Positions 33,786 to 44,900 of a stretch of 64,000 nt of DNA are shown here, in pieces. Source of the DNA: Pictodentalium vernedei (lineage: Eukaryota; Mollusca; Scaphopoda; Dentaliida; Dentaliidae); assembly GCA_031216915.1 (NCBI GenBank), contig CM062288.1:181686596-181750595 (forward strand). Reading direction: 5' to 3'. Position numbers and translations under genes: made by a program. Numbering within the stretch: the first letter of the stretch is position 1; each line of letters starts with the position of its first letter. The notes below the pieces were generated by a model. It was not told the DNA's origin, made no database searches, and saw only the letters and a program-made list of their open reading frames with translations.

Positions 33786-34528
33786 ACAGAATTGTATTGA
33801 GATTGTTTTATCTTGAGCAATATTTGCTGAATCAACGGCGCTGGAGGATACGCATATCCTATCCTTCCGTCCCACGAGATCGATAGAGCTTCTACTGCAT
33901 ATGCTCGGGGATCCAGACATGGTGACACATACGTCTGCAATTGATTGTTGAGTTGTGTCACAAATAAGTCTATCATTGGCCGCTCCCATTGGTAGCAAAT
34001 CTGATTGAATACCTGTTTGTTGAGAGTCAATTCTGATGGCAACAAGCGACCCTTCCGTGAAAGGGAGTCTACTAATACATTCAGACAACCCGGAATATGA
34101 CGAACCGAAAGCAGAACTTGGTGTTCTAGAACAAACAGAAGGATTCTTTCCGTTAAATTGAATAACAGAATGGAATGAGTGCCTTCCTGGTTCCGGATAT
34201 ACGCAACTACTGTCGTATTGTCGGACAGGATTTGGACATGTGCTTTCTGAATAATGTTCATCCAATGACGTAGTGCAAGCCAAACTGACATCATTTCTTG
34301 GATGTTTATGTGCTTGCCTAGAAACTGCGGAACCCAAAGACCCTGGCACTTCGAATCCGTTGGGATCAATGTTGCCCTCAACCTGTTTGACTGGCATCCG
34401 TCATAATCGTAAAACTCGGATCCGGCAACTGCAGTGGAACTCCCTGAGTCAACCACTGAATGTTTGCCCAAGTCTGAATCTCTTGTTGCACTTGACTGAC
34501 AAGAGAACGTCTATATCGAGCAATTCAT
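33786..34528 (-). pseudogene. DIRS copy 1 RNase H and C-terminal region
   Basis: Largely open (within 33443-34471). It retains KEMM-equivalent QEMMSVWLALRHW, ILSDNTTVVAYIRNQEG and HIPGCLNVLVDSLSRKG of RNase H, then MIDLFVTQLNNQLQTYVSPC. The A of LADSLSR is V and the R of HIPGR is C. The N-terminal TDSSQ block is lost to a frame change. The RT core is absent, so this cannot encode a working RT-RH protein. Confidence 0.85.
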
Positions 34529-37480
34529 AGATTGCCGAAAGGTTGCCGTCGAAGAGAAGCTTCTCCGAGACCGAAGCGACTCTGAGAGAGTTCTTCACCT
34601 TACTATCTACGTGCGTGGATGTAGCTAGGGCTGCGTATCGTCTAACCAACTCCAGGTTTACCACTGAAGGGCGGAGTTATACGTGGAAAAGCTGCTGCCC
34701 TTGAAAGAAATCTCATTGAGGATCAAATCCTGGAATTCTTTCCCTTGAAGACGTAATGATAACGCCTTAGTAAGGTGGTCTGCGTATGATAAAGCGTCTA
34801 AGTTAACTCTGTTAGACATTATTGTCGTTTCCAACGTCGTGGTTGGAATTGACATAGACGGCGATATAGACAATTACAAGTCTTCAGCCTCGTCGTCTAG
34901 ATGCAGAGGAACTCTCGGTATGCCCTGTCCTGCCGTTTCGAATTTATTCCTTGAATTGATGAAAGGCAGATTTAGAGCATTTGCGGACAAGAAACCAGAC
35001 TTGCCTGTTTTGGTAGCAAGCTTATATATAGCGTCGTTCAATAATTCGAATGTTCTTGTGACATTATTGGACTGTGCCGGCAACTCAGGGACGATGTCCC
35101 TGAACCGATCAAAAAAAAATTCTGTGGCCAATGACGCTATTAGTTTCTTATCCCGCATCGCAGCATTCTAGTCCGACGGAACAACCTCTTGAAGATAATG
35201 CCGGAAGAAATCTATGGCAGCTTCTGTTGTTCCGAAAGGGAAAGCTCGAAATCCTCCAAATCCCTTTCGCCATCCTGTCGGACCCTATGAAGAGCTCGGT
35301 CGCCCGTACCTGATGCTTCAGCGGAGCGTACTGACCCAGCGTCGTCGGATTATTCCTGATCCGACAGAGATTCTGTCGTTTACTGGGATGCTGTGATAAG
35401 TTGTGCTATTTTGGATAGCACGTCCGTCACTGAGGCCTGTGGAGAAGCGGTCTTACGTTGCTTTGCCGCTGGAAGCTCCGTGTACATTGACCCGTGCATA
35501 CTTCTATTATGCGAGTGTCCGGAGTCTACAGGCCTCATGTTCCTTGGCTACCGGATGGCGTGACCTGTTCGCTGTGGAATCCCTGATTGGCAAAGCTGGC
35601 TGGATATCCGTGGTCACGTAGCCAAGGTGCGGTCGTGTGCGCTGCCGTGAGGATGAGGAAGCCTTATCGACAGTCTCTCGGACTGTCTATATAACGGAGC
35701 GTCCCGAGCGGCGGACGTATGCTCCGAATGTGAAACGTTTTGTACCACAACATGTGGTCCCAGATGTTGTTGTACGAGAGAGGGACCTCTCTCGCTCGCA
35801 GCCCGGATGGACCTGGACGAGCTAGGAACCGGACTAATAGGCTTCCTCCGATCTCTCCTCTGATCCGTCATCACTGGGTGTGCACTTTTGTCTAATTATA
35901 GTGCTCGCATCACCCAAATCTCCTTCCTGGACCGCAACGGACGAACCCGGCTGCCGAACCATTCGATGAATGGACGCTACACCGGGCGAGCTAGCGGGTG
36001 TCAACGCCGTCGATCCTACTAGGGACCTCTTAGGCGATTGACGTATTCCCATGAGCACTAATTGCCGCTAGCTCTTCATTTAACTATGACGACAGAGGCA
36101 CACTTTGGAAGACATCACTGTAACTTTTGCAAACAAGAAACCAGACTTGCTTGTTTAATAGCAAGCATATATATATAGCGTCGTTCAATAATTCGAAAGT
36201 TCCTGTGACATTATTGGACTGTGTCGGAAACTGAGGAACGATGTCCCTGAACCGATCAAAAAATTCTTGTGTCCACAGACGCTATCAGTCTCTTATCCGG
36301 CATCGCAGCATTCTGATCCGACGAAACAACCTCTAGAAGATAAAGCCGGATGAAATGTACGGCAGCCTATGTTGTTCCGAAAGGGAAAGCTCGAAATCCT
36401 CCGAATCCCTTTCGCCATCCTGTCGGACCCTATGAAGTTTTCGGACGTCCGTACCTGATGCTTCAGCGGAGCATACCGACCCAGCGTCGTCGGATACTAC
36501 CTGATCCGACAGAGATTCTGTCGTTGCTGGGATGCTGCGATAAGTTGTGCTATTTGGGATAGCACGTCCGTCACTGAGGCCTGTGGAGTAGCGGTCTTAC
36601 GATGCTTTGCCGCTGGAAGCTCCGTGTACGTGGACTCCTGCATACTTTTCTTATGCGAACGTCCGGAGTCGACAGGCCTCGTGTCCCTGGCTACCGGATG
36701 GCGTGACCTGGTCGCCGTGGATTCTCTGATTGGCGAAGCTGGCTGGATATCCGAGGTCACGTAGCCAAGGTGCGGTCGTGTGCGCTGCCGTGAGGATGAG
36801 GAAGCCTTATTGACAGTCTCTCCGGACTGTCTATATAACGGAGCGTCCCGAGCGGCGGACGTATGCTCCGAATGCGAAACATTTTGTACCACAACATCTG
36901 TCTCAGTTGTTGTTGTACGAGAGAGGGGCCTCTCTCGCTCGCAGCCCGGATGGACCTGGACGAGCTAGGAACCAGACTAATAGGCTTCCTCCGTTCTCTC
37001 CTCTGATCCGCCGTCACTGGGTGTGCACTTAGTTGATTTATAGTGCTCGCATCACCCAAAACTCCTTTCTGGACCGCAAGGGACGAACCCGGCTGCCGAA
37101 CCATTCGATGAATGGACACTACACCGGGCGAGCTAGCAGACGTCAAAGGCCGTCGATCCTACTAGGGACCTCTTAGGCAACTGACGTATTTCCATGAGCA
37201 CTTTGCCGCTAGCTCTTCATTAAATTGTGACGACGGAGGCACACTTTTGGAAGACATCACGGATACATCACCCTGTTCTGGTTCGTCTGAAATAGAGATT
37301 GATAAACTAGAGTGACCCTGTGGAGAAAGGACCGGCATGGTCATTTCCCCACTAACATACCGTGACACACGCTTCCCATGTTTGTCATCCCAATTGACAC
37401 ATACTGAACAGGAGTTAGTGCGAGTACACTGACTACAATTAATACAATGATTATGAAAGTCAGAGGAAGATTTCCTCTTA
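34529..37480 (-). pseudogene. DIRS copy 1 gag remnant with tandem duplication
   Basis: Gag-like peptides NLDALSYADHLTKALSLRLQ, LSANALNLPFINSRNKF and IHRMVRQPGSS lie in several frames. The 5' Cys cluster is partly preserved (DFHNHCINCSQCTRTNSC) but a one-base loss puts its start (MKGYCS) out of frame. The middle is present twice, 34981-36120 and 36121-37262, marked by CAAGAAACCAGACTTGC and CGAAAGGGAAAGCTCGAAAT. The two repeats differ at a few percent of sites. Confidence 0.85.
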
Positions 37481-38393
37481 TAATTGAACAATATCCTTTC
37501 ATTGTGAAAAGAATACAAAAAGTCCAAGTACTCGCACCAACCCCTGAAAACAAAGAAACATAATAACATGATCCATTAACATAGAAAAAATAATTGAAAT
37601 CAAAAAAAAAATTTTTTTTAAAAATATTTTTTCAGAAAAGCCCAAGTTTCTGAAAAGTAACGTTGCGCACCAATGGATCCCAAGTCTAAGTGTGGACAAA
37701 AATTTTAAAAATATTTTTAAAAATTAATGCAACACTTACGAATAATAATAATGTATCTTGTTATGATTAGACTAACACAAAGACAAGAAATCCCCCTCCA
37801 CAGAGACTGTTGTCAATGTAAACAAGAAGTGTAAAAAACACCAGAAACATGACTCCAGGCACTGATAACCATGGCCCGAAATCAGTTACCAAAAATACAC
37901 TATCTGATGCAAAACAGAGACTTCCAGGGAAGAAACTGCAGAACATCAGATGGTAGATGCAGAACACTATGCCTAAACACCCATGGGTGAGGACGTAAAC
38001 ATGGGGAAAAGAACAGAATTCATTCTGTTACCCAGCTAAAACTCCCAAGAAATTTTAGTAATAATATTACAGAAAATATGCCAAAAGCATAGGAGAATAG
38101 CAAGGGGGGACTTAAAGGAAAGGGAGAGAGGAAAACACTGAACAAGCAGTGTAACTTTATAGCAAGAATGACCACAACAGGTCCATGCCTCGAAAATAGG
38201 TAACTTAACATAACTTCATTAAAAAATTTTAAGTTACAGCCCTGATTATTTTCTGTCACTCATTTTTCCTCTCCTCCTTCTATTTCCTCTTTAGATCCAC
38301 CATTTCTCTAATATTTATGTGTCTGGCATCATTTAAACTGAGATTTACAAGCACAAAGATCAGTCAGATGTGAACTGATGAAGGACCAAACAA
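37481..38393 (-). other. DIRS copy 1 leader
   Basis: Non-coding region between 5' ITR and gag. It aligns with copy 3 at 57400-58287. On the minus strand a good donor (CGTAAGTG near 37738) and acceptor (TTTGTTTTCAG near 37552) are both conserved in copy 3, hinting at a leader intron. Confidence 0.5.
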
Positions 38394-38583
38394 AGAATGA
38401 TAAATGGCGCCAATTCCGGGACCTCCTTGACACTGCGCATGCGCAGTAGAGGCGAAGTATGGAGGGTCATTCAGGACATGATTTCTTTGGTTTTAGATAC
38501 AAATTTTGGGGATTGGGTCGCAAAATTTGTGTTTGGCCCTAGATTTTTAAGAGTTAGCACCAGCTATGTCTGGGTCATTGGTA
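38394..38583. repeat. DIRS copy 1 ITR (5' end)
   Basis: Inverted partner of 31649-31837; TGCGCATGCGCA is at 38434-38445. The outer flank reads GGTACAGTATAAAAATA. Confidence 0.9.
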
Positions 38584-38728
38584 CAGTATAAAAATATACA
38601 GAATAAGTTGTTCTTGTGTCATTCTATCACAGTGCCACAAATGCCACTACCAATGAGCTTAACATTTGCATTCTTGTGTCAACATAAATCGTATCTCCAG
38701 TAATTTTTTGACTTGTCCCAAACACACC

Positions 38729-38968
38729 TTAACCCTCAAAGGCCTATTTCAGGGTTTTGTGATTTCAGAACATGTGCTATTAACATTTCATCACAAGGAG
38801 GTACTGCTGCCGATAATAGATAAATAACCTGAGCAGTGATTTCTATTCAAATCTTGGCTGCCTCTTAAGGCAGCCAAGACTTGACGAGAAATCACTACTA
38901 AGCAATTGGACATGTGCATGTAATAGTCTGGTGAGAATTCAGGATAATTTTCCGGCCCTAAGGGTTAA
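38729..38968. mobile_element. TTAA fold-back MITE, complete copy
   Basis: TTAACCCTCAAAGGCC to GGCCCTAAGGGTTAA, 240 bp, with the palindrome TCTTGGCTGCCTCTTAAGGC then AGCCAAGA centred near 38869. Family reference for 10325 and 23315. No coding capacity. Confidence 0.85.
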
Positions 38969-39399
38969 CAAAACTGAAAAGAAAATCAGTCAATTCTCTC
39001 ATGAAAATGAACCTTTCAACTGCTAACAAGGCCTTATAAATACAATATAGGAAAATATGAAAATTCAGATGGTTTCGGTATTGAATGATGGGTTCTGTTC
39101 AGTTAATCAGTAGCCCATGATATCGGTATCAATTTGTTTTTTTGGTATAATGTCCATCTCTAATGAGAAATTCATTTTTTCGCATTTACTTTTCGACAGA
39201 TAAGATTCTGCAGTGTTGTGGGCAAGAAAGCTGACAAGGCATTTTGGCAGTATCGAGATGCTGTCATAATCCGATCGAAATTCTCCGACTACTTTTGTAA
39301 TCACTGAACAGTGCTAAAATTTCATCACTTATCAATCTATTTCATGTTGAAAGGTAAGAGAAGTTTGAAAAGCCAAATAAATAAGGGGAGGGGGGAACC

Positions 39400-40350
39400 A
39401 CCTGGGGCATATCCCCATGGTGCATACTGCCAAACAATGACAAGAGAAGAAATGAACCATCATACTGTGAATGCTCTTCCCATAAACAATCTTCATTCCA
39501 AATTTCATTGAGAGCCACTAATCCCATACCTGAGATATGAGGCAAACAGACAAAAAATTGGGTATTTTATGCGGGAAACAGCAAAATTATTGTCTTTGTT
39601 TTACAGCAAGGTAATTGTGAAGGCCAGAAACACATGTTACTTAAGTCTAGTAATGATTGGACCATCCACATAAGAGATGTAGAACAAAGACATAATGCCA
39701 TATGTGGGGGAGATGATTTGCATGCATTTTTCTTGTTTGTTTTACTGCAAGGACATGACTCAATTGAAAGCCTTTCCCATAAACAATCTTCATTCCAAAT
39801 TTCATTGAAATCTGATAACCCAAACCTGAAATATGAGGTGAACAGACAAAAAAATTGGCTATTTTATGAAGCAAACAGCAAATTTTCAAAGTTAAAAAGG
39901 GGGATAAGTCTAAAAAGTGAAAAGTAAGAAACATTATTAGAGCCTCACTTGAAAGCCTTTCCCATAAACAATTTTCATTCCAAATTTCATTGAGATCCAA
40001 TAACCCAAACCTGAGATACGAGGCAAACAGAGAAAAAATAGCCTATTTTTGTATATTCAAAGGGCCATAACTCACAAAAAAAATATTCCAACTGCAAAAC
40101 AGCTGATGCTGCTTAACTATCTCAATCTTTAAAATCTGAGCTGTAATGTTGAAGTTATAACATGAACAGACATCTGAGTGCGGACAGACAAAATAGACGG
40201 ACGGACAGACGCATGCATGCACAGACACACAGATGGATGCATGGACAGGTGCAACCCAGTATACGCCACTTTTTGAAAAAAAAAGTTGGGGGTATAAAAA
40301 TGCATTTGGGTCTTGGGCAATTAATTTTTCAAATCAATGAGGGAGGGCGG
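39400..40350. repeat. ~185-bp array ending in CAGACGGA microsatellite
   Basis: Three units (about 39475, 39778, 39957) contain CCCATAAACAATCTTCATTC and CAAATTTCATTGARATC-like blocks plus AGGCAAACAGACAAAAAATTG. A CAGAC/GACGGA tract follows at 40150-40240. The 3' end forms a hairpin CCACTTTTT GAAAAA AAAAGTTGGGGG (about 40266-40293). Similar in plan to 8101-8830. Confidence 0.65.
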
Positions 40351-40496
40351 CTTTTATTTTTAACTGATTGAGTACAGGAAACCGATATTTTGAGCTCCAT
40401 TCTTAAGTACAGGTACCACAACTTATAGGTTTCATATTCTGAGAATGTGATTTCCAGCATCTTTGAAGTGAATTTATTTCATCTGTATGGATTTAC

Positions 40497-40795
40497 CTTG
40501 TTATAATTTATAGGAGGGTACCTACAGGTACTATTTATTTATTTATTTATTGGCGTTTAAGATCATACATTTCTACACAGTGGCTAATCATGAACGCAAC
40601 AGGGATATAAAGTCAAACCCAGCTAATCGTTTATATGTGTGTTGGCCATTTTGGAGGACTTCCACCCCAGGCATTGGTAGCCAGGTCGCATTTTACCAGT
40701 AAAACGAGAGCTTGTCTACCACAGTAAACAAGCTCTGCTTCGCTTCCTGAAGTTCCCACAGGGTCACCTGCAGGCACTTTCTCATAAATTCTTAG
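40497..40795. repeat. Fold-back (GAGTGC type) split by a SINE
   Basis: The left arm CTTGTTATAATTTATAGGAG (40498 on, ending CCTACAGGTAC at 40530) and the right arm CCTGCAGGCACTTTCTCATA then AATTCTTAG (40766-40795) are the two halves of one palindrome. Between them lies the SINE at 40531-40761. Confidence 0.8.
40531..40761 (-). mobile_element. 240-bp SINE-like element inside a palindrome
   Basis: On the plus strand it starts (TATT)n TATTGGCGTTTAAG and continues GGCTAATCATGAACGCAAC, ACTTCCACCCCAGGCATTGG and TTCCTGAAGTTCCC. The flanks ACCTACAGGTAC and ACCTGCAGGCAC are both the centre of the host palindrome and the candidate target duplication. Confidence 0.82.
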
Positions 40796-40872
40796 AAGGC
40801 AAAGACATGTGAACACCAACAAAATACATTCGCATTCAGTTATATTTATGTAACTTTTCCAGAAAATAAATA

Positions 40873-41302
40873 CAGTGGAACCCTGTTAATTGAATAGCCA
40901 CTTTACCACTGAAAATTATTCAATTAACAGGAGTATTTAATTAACAGGGATTGTGGCACTTTTCTGTAGTCTAGAGATAAACTTAGCATTTATTCTATTG
41001 TATATTGTTTGACAGAGCTCCATGAGCTCTGTCAAACAAGATATAATAGATTAAATGCCTGTACTGTGTGTACTGAGGCCAATTAGGTCTATAAACAAAG
41101 GAAAACTGGATAGAGTCAGGGTTAACTTCTTGACAGGTTGCAAGATTTTTTTATTCATTAACAGGAGTTTACTCTATAACCTATATTCAATTAACAGGTC
41201 AAATTTGTACTGGAAGTATGATAAATGGTTTTGTGGTGGGAAATTATATTCCATTAACAGGGTTATTGAGTTAAGAGATATCCAATTAAGTGGACTCCAC
41301 TG
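40873..41302. mobile_element. TA-flanked TIR element (CAGTGGA ends)
   Basis: CAGTGGAACCCTGTTAATTG at the left and CAGTGGAGTCCACTTAATTG (reverse complement) at the right, each flanked by TA. The interior has further AATTAACAGG repeats and a perfect GACAGAGCTCCATGAGCTCT palindrome at about 41013-41038. TA targets and these ends fit a Tc1/mariner-type MITE. The 90-codon plus-strand frame at 41055-41327 is not a gene. Confidence 0.78.
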
Positions 41303-41721
41303 TACTGCTTACATAATATCTGAGTAATTTTTTGTAGAACATAGCAAACTGGATATTTACAAAACAAACACAATAACTAGACACTGTATTTTAATCATGT
41401 TTTGTTGCAAACACATCAATCAAAAAAGGTGAAATTTTAAAGTTTCGTGACTTCCTACTAATCTTGGAAGACAATGCAAGCCAATAAAAATGTTCAACAC
41501 GGGAGTTCAATTTCAATGAGGGATTGCCTAAGAACCAAAACCAACTTAGCAAGTGGTGAGCTCTATCTTTTTTGGTAACTGATATTTGTTTGTTAATAAC
41601 TGTTTTGTTACAATTTACTGGAGAGTGCTTTTGGACACTCCAATAAATTGTCACACAATGAGACAATGTCAACAAAAAACTTATTTGCCGATAACTTAAT
41701 ATTAAGCACATGCTATGAAAA
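41303..41721. other. Unassigned, with fold-back at 41608-41655
   Basis: Contains one GAGTGC-type fold-back (GTTACAATTTACTGGAGAGT / CACTCCAATAAATTGTCAC). Otherwise unassigned. Confidence 0.5.
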
Positions 41722-42018
41722 TGAAAATTTTTAAGTAATTTGTATATTTTTTATACTTACCAATGGCCCAGACTAGCTGGTGCTAACTCAATTTAATTCA
41801 GGGCCAAACACAAATTTTGCCTTCCAATCCCCAAAATTTGCATACAAAACCGAAAAAAAATAAGTCCTATCTGGTCCACCATACTTTTGTGACCTGCACA
41901 TGCGCAGTATCCATGAAGGTACCGAAACTGGCGCCAACCATCATTCTTTTTACAGTGCCTGCTAAATGTTATAATCAGCGGGGAGGTATGAGTGCCCACG
42001 CATGGGAGGGCCATCCCT

Positions 42019-42099
42019 GTCTGGGCCATTAGTAAGTATAAACAATATACAAATATACAAAATTTATCATATTTTTATACCACAACCAATGGCCCAGAC
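42019..42099. repeat. DIRS copy 2 internal complementary region
   Basis: GTCTGGGCCATTAGTAAGTA and ATTTTTATACCACAACCAAT then GGCCCAGAC are complementary to this copy's own left and right termini, including its specific TTGTGGT variant. Confidence 0.85.
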
Positions 42100-42279
42100 T
42101 AGCTGAATCGTAAAAAGGCTGGAGGGCTTTGGACTTAAAGGAAAATCCAATCTCTCAATTACTTCGATAAAGGATAGCTCTTACAGGAGAATAGGAGAAG
42201 ACAAAGGAATTACATATGTCCTTCTCTTTTACAAGAAAAGAGAATGGCATAACACCAACAATGTAATTGAGAATTACAT

Positions 42280-43190
42280 TCTTTTCTGTTAGGAATCAGA
42301 GAAAGAAAGAAACATTTTCTTCCCTTTCTAATAAAATCTGATCGACATTTATAAAATGCGCATTGCTCTAACTGGACACAGCAAGGGTCTACGGTTATCC
42401 GAGGACGGCAAAGCCTTAATGACAATAGGCTCTGGCCACTTATCCCAAATCTGATTCTTAGCCAAAAATTCCACTTCCGTAGTGAGGGTAACAGTATTAC
42501 CCACACTACGGTAATGGGAATCATCAACAGATAATGCATGAAGTTCACTAACTCTTCTGGCAGATGCAAAATCTAAGAGAAAAGCCATTTTATAGGTCAA
42601 GAATTTGAACTATACATCGTCTAATGGCTCAAAAGGAGCTTCTTGAAGCTTCAACAGAACCCAAGCCAAATTCCAATTAGGAATTAATCTGAGGGTTCTA
42701 GGTCTATTAATAGAGAAATTCCTAACCAGCTTGGATAAAGAAGTATCTGATCCAATAGGCAAGTTATCATGATGAGTGTAAGTGTCTGATAACATAGACC
42801 TATAGCCCTTAATAGTGACGGGCTGCAGTTTGAGTTTGTCAAACAGGTAGACCAGGAAATTGGCAATCTGTGGAATGGACAGATCATATAAGTCTGTCGA
42901 CTGATCCAAACACCAACAGAAGAAAACCCTCCACTTCGCTGCATAATTCAACAAAGAGGAGGTCCTCCTACAGTTAGAAATTGCATCCACTGCTCGTCCT
43001 GTAAAATGTTTTCCATGCAAGAAGGACCGCACAACGGAAATACGTGAAGGTTGAGACCTTCCGGGTTGTGACGCAGTGCGCATGACTTCCCCTGAAATAG
43101 AAGATCCCTTCGAGGAGGAAGCTTCCGGGGAATGTCCCATAACCGACACCTGAGAAGATTCATCCAAGGTTTCTTTGACAACAGAGGTGC
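42280..43190 (-). pseudogene. DIRS copy 2 tyrosine recombinase remnant, 3' truncated
   Basis: VRSFLHGKHFTGRAVDAISN and SKLVRNFSINRPRTLRLIPN lie in one open stretch (42610-43167) and SARRVSELHALSVDDSHYRS in another (42349-42600), so the first catalytic Arg motif survives. Alignment with copy 3 stops at the SLIPNR-equivalent near 42280; the HxxR block and tyrosine are deleted. Confidence 0.85.
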
Positions 43191-44900
43191 TACTAGCAGG
43201 ATTTTGCAGTGAAACTGTTTGATCTTTAACAGAATCTGCTGAATCAACAGAGCTGATATCCTAACATTCCGTGCAATGAAATCGACAGAGCGTCTACTGT
43301 GTACGTTCGATGATCTGGACATGGCGGCACGAACGTCGGTAACTGATTGTTTAGGTGTGTCGCAAAAAGGTCTATCATGGGACGATCCCACTGGTAGCAG
43401 ATCTGACTGAATATTCGCTTGTTGAGAGTCCACTCCGATGGCAACAGGCGACCTTTCCGAGAGAGCGAGTCTGCTAGTATGTTCAGATGACCCGGTATAT
43501 GACGGATTGAGAGATGAATGTGATGATTCAGAATGAATAGGAGAATTCCGTTAATTTGCATAACAGAATCGAGTCAGTGCCACCTTGGTTCCTGAGGTAA
43601 GCAACTACTGTCAAGTTGTCCAACAGAATTTGAACATGGACGTTTGCTATTTGACGAATCCAATGTTGTAGTGCTAGCCAGATTGACATCATCTCCTTGA
43701 TGTTTATGTGCTTTTCTAGGAACCAAGAGTTCCAAAGACCCTGACACTTCAAGTCTGCGGGACTTAGAGACGCACCCCAGCCTGTCTAACTCGTATCCAT
43801 CATAATCGTGAAAGCCATCTCCGGCAGTTGAAGTGGAACTCCCTGAGATAACCACTGAAGATCTGCCCAAATCTGACCCTTTTGTTTTACTAGGTCCATT
43901 AAAACAATACTGGTTTCGAGTGAATGCATCTTCACACTCCAGTTCTGAGTAAAGAATATCTGAAGGGGACGCGTGCTTAGGCGGTCCATCGGAATAAGAT
44001 CTGCAGCCGCTCTGCACAGCCCCATCTGTCGCATAAACTCCCTCGCTGTTATTGCGGGAGAGTTTAGACAAAAGCTGACTAATTTCCCTCTGGGTAACGG
44101 CAGACGAACCAGATTGTTGTGAGTCTCGAAGCTCATTCCCAAGAGAATGAACGACTTGGATGGAGCTAGATCAGACTTTTTTCGTTTACTATGAAACCAA
44201 GATGTCGGAACAATTGCAGCAGACTCTGAACATCGCTCTGAAGAATAATTCTGTTGCCGTATCTCTGAAGAATGTCGTCCAAGTTAGCCAACGTTACCAC
44301 AGACGAATGAGCTCGGAAGTATGACATTACCAAGTTCATTATTCGAGTGAAAGCTCAAGGAGCCAAGTTCAGACTGAAGCACATTGCTCTGAACTGATAA
44401 ACCTCTCCTTGCATGGCAAAACGCAGATAATTTCTGAATGCCGGATGTACCAGGACATGAAAGTAGGCATCCTTTAGATCTATGCTTGCCGCATAGTCGT
44501 CCACTCGAATGCTCGCTCTTACTGACCGAATGGTTTCCATATAGAACTTTGGAGCTACGATCAACTTGTTTATCCAGCTCAATTCTATTACTGGTCAGAA
44601 TGAGCTGTCTGGCTTCGGTACGAGGAACAGGCGACTGTAAAAACCTTGAGAATTTTGATTCTCAATGACCTCTATTGCTTCCTTTAATAATAGAGCCTGT
44701 ACCTTTGCTAGGAAAATTTGTCCAACAGACATCTTGTAAGTGGGGGGTTTTGCTCGGAATGATAGCCGTAGGCCTTCCAAGACTACACTTCTCACCCACT
44801 GATCTTCCGTGACTTCTATCCGGTTTCTCACAAAGTTTGATAACTGGCAAGCAACAGAGGTCTAGTCCATCACCTGTACGACTTACGAGACTTACGGGAG
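43191..44900 (-). pseudogene. DIRS copy 2 RT-RNase H remnant
   Basis: Reverse transcriptase blocks FYSRLFLVPKPDSSF (44.6 kb), MSWINKLIVAPKFYMETIRS and SIDLKDAYFHVLVHPAFRNY (44.36-44.58 kb) and RNase H ILLDNLTVVAYLRNQGG are in separate frames. The catalytic YLDD box has become NLDD (44271-44285), and in RNase H the Asp of ILSDN is kept as ILLDN. Non-functional. Confidence 0.85.

Larger units (their letters stand above)
31612..38596 (-). mobile_element. DIRS-type retrotransposon, copy 1 (defective)
   Basis: On the minus strand the order is 5' ITR (38583-38394), leader, gag remnants, RNase H, tyrosine recombinase, ICR (31912-31997) and 3' ITR (31837-31649). Outer ends were set by alignment with copy 3. 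No flanking target duplication is visible, as expected for tyrosine-recombinase integration. A deletion at about 34529 joins gag directly to the region just before RNase H, removing the reverse transcriptase core. A gag segment is duplicated in tandem (34981-36120, 36121-37262). The left end is 329 bp from the PIP4K2 acceptor at 31283. Confidence 0.9.
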
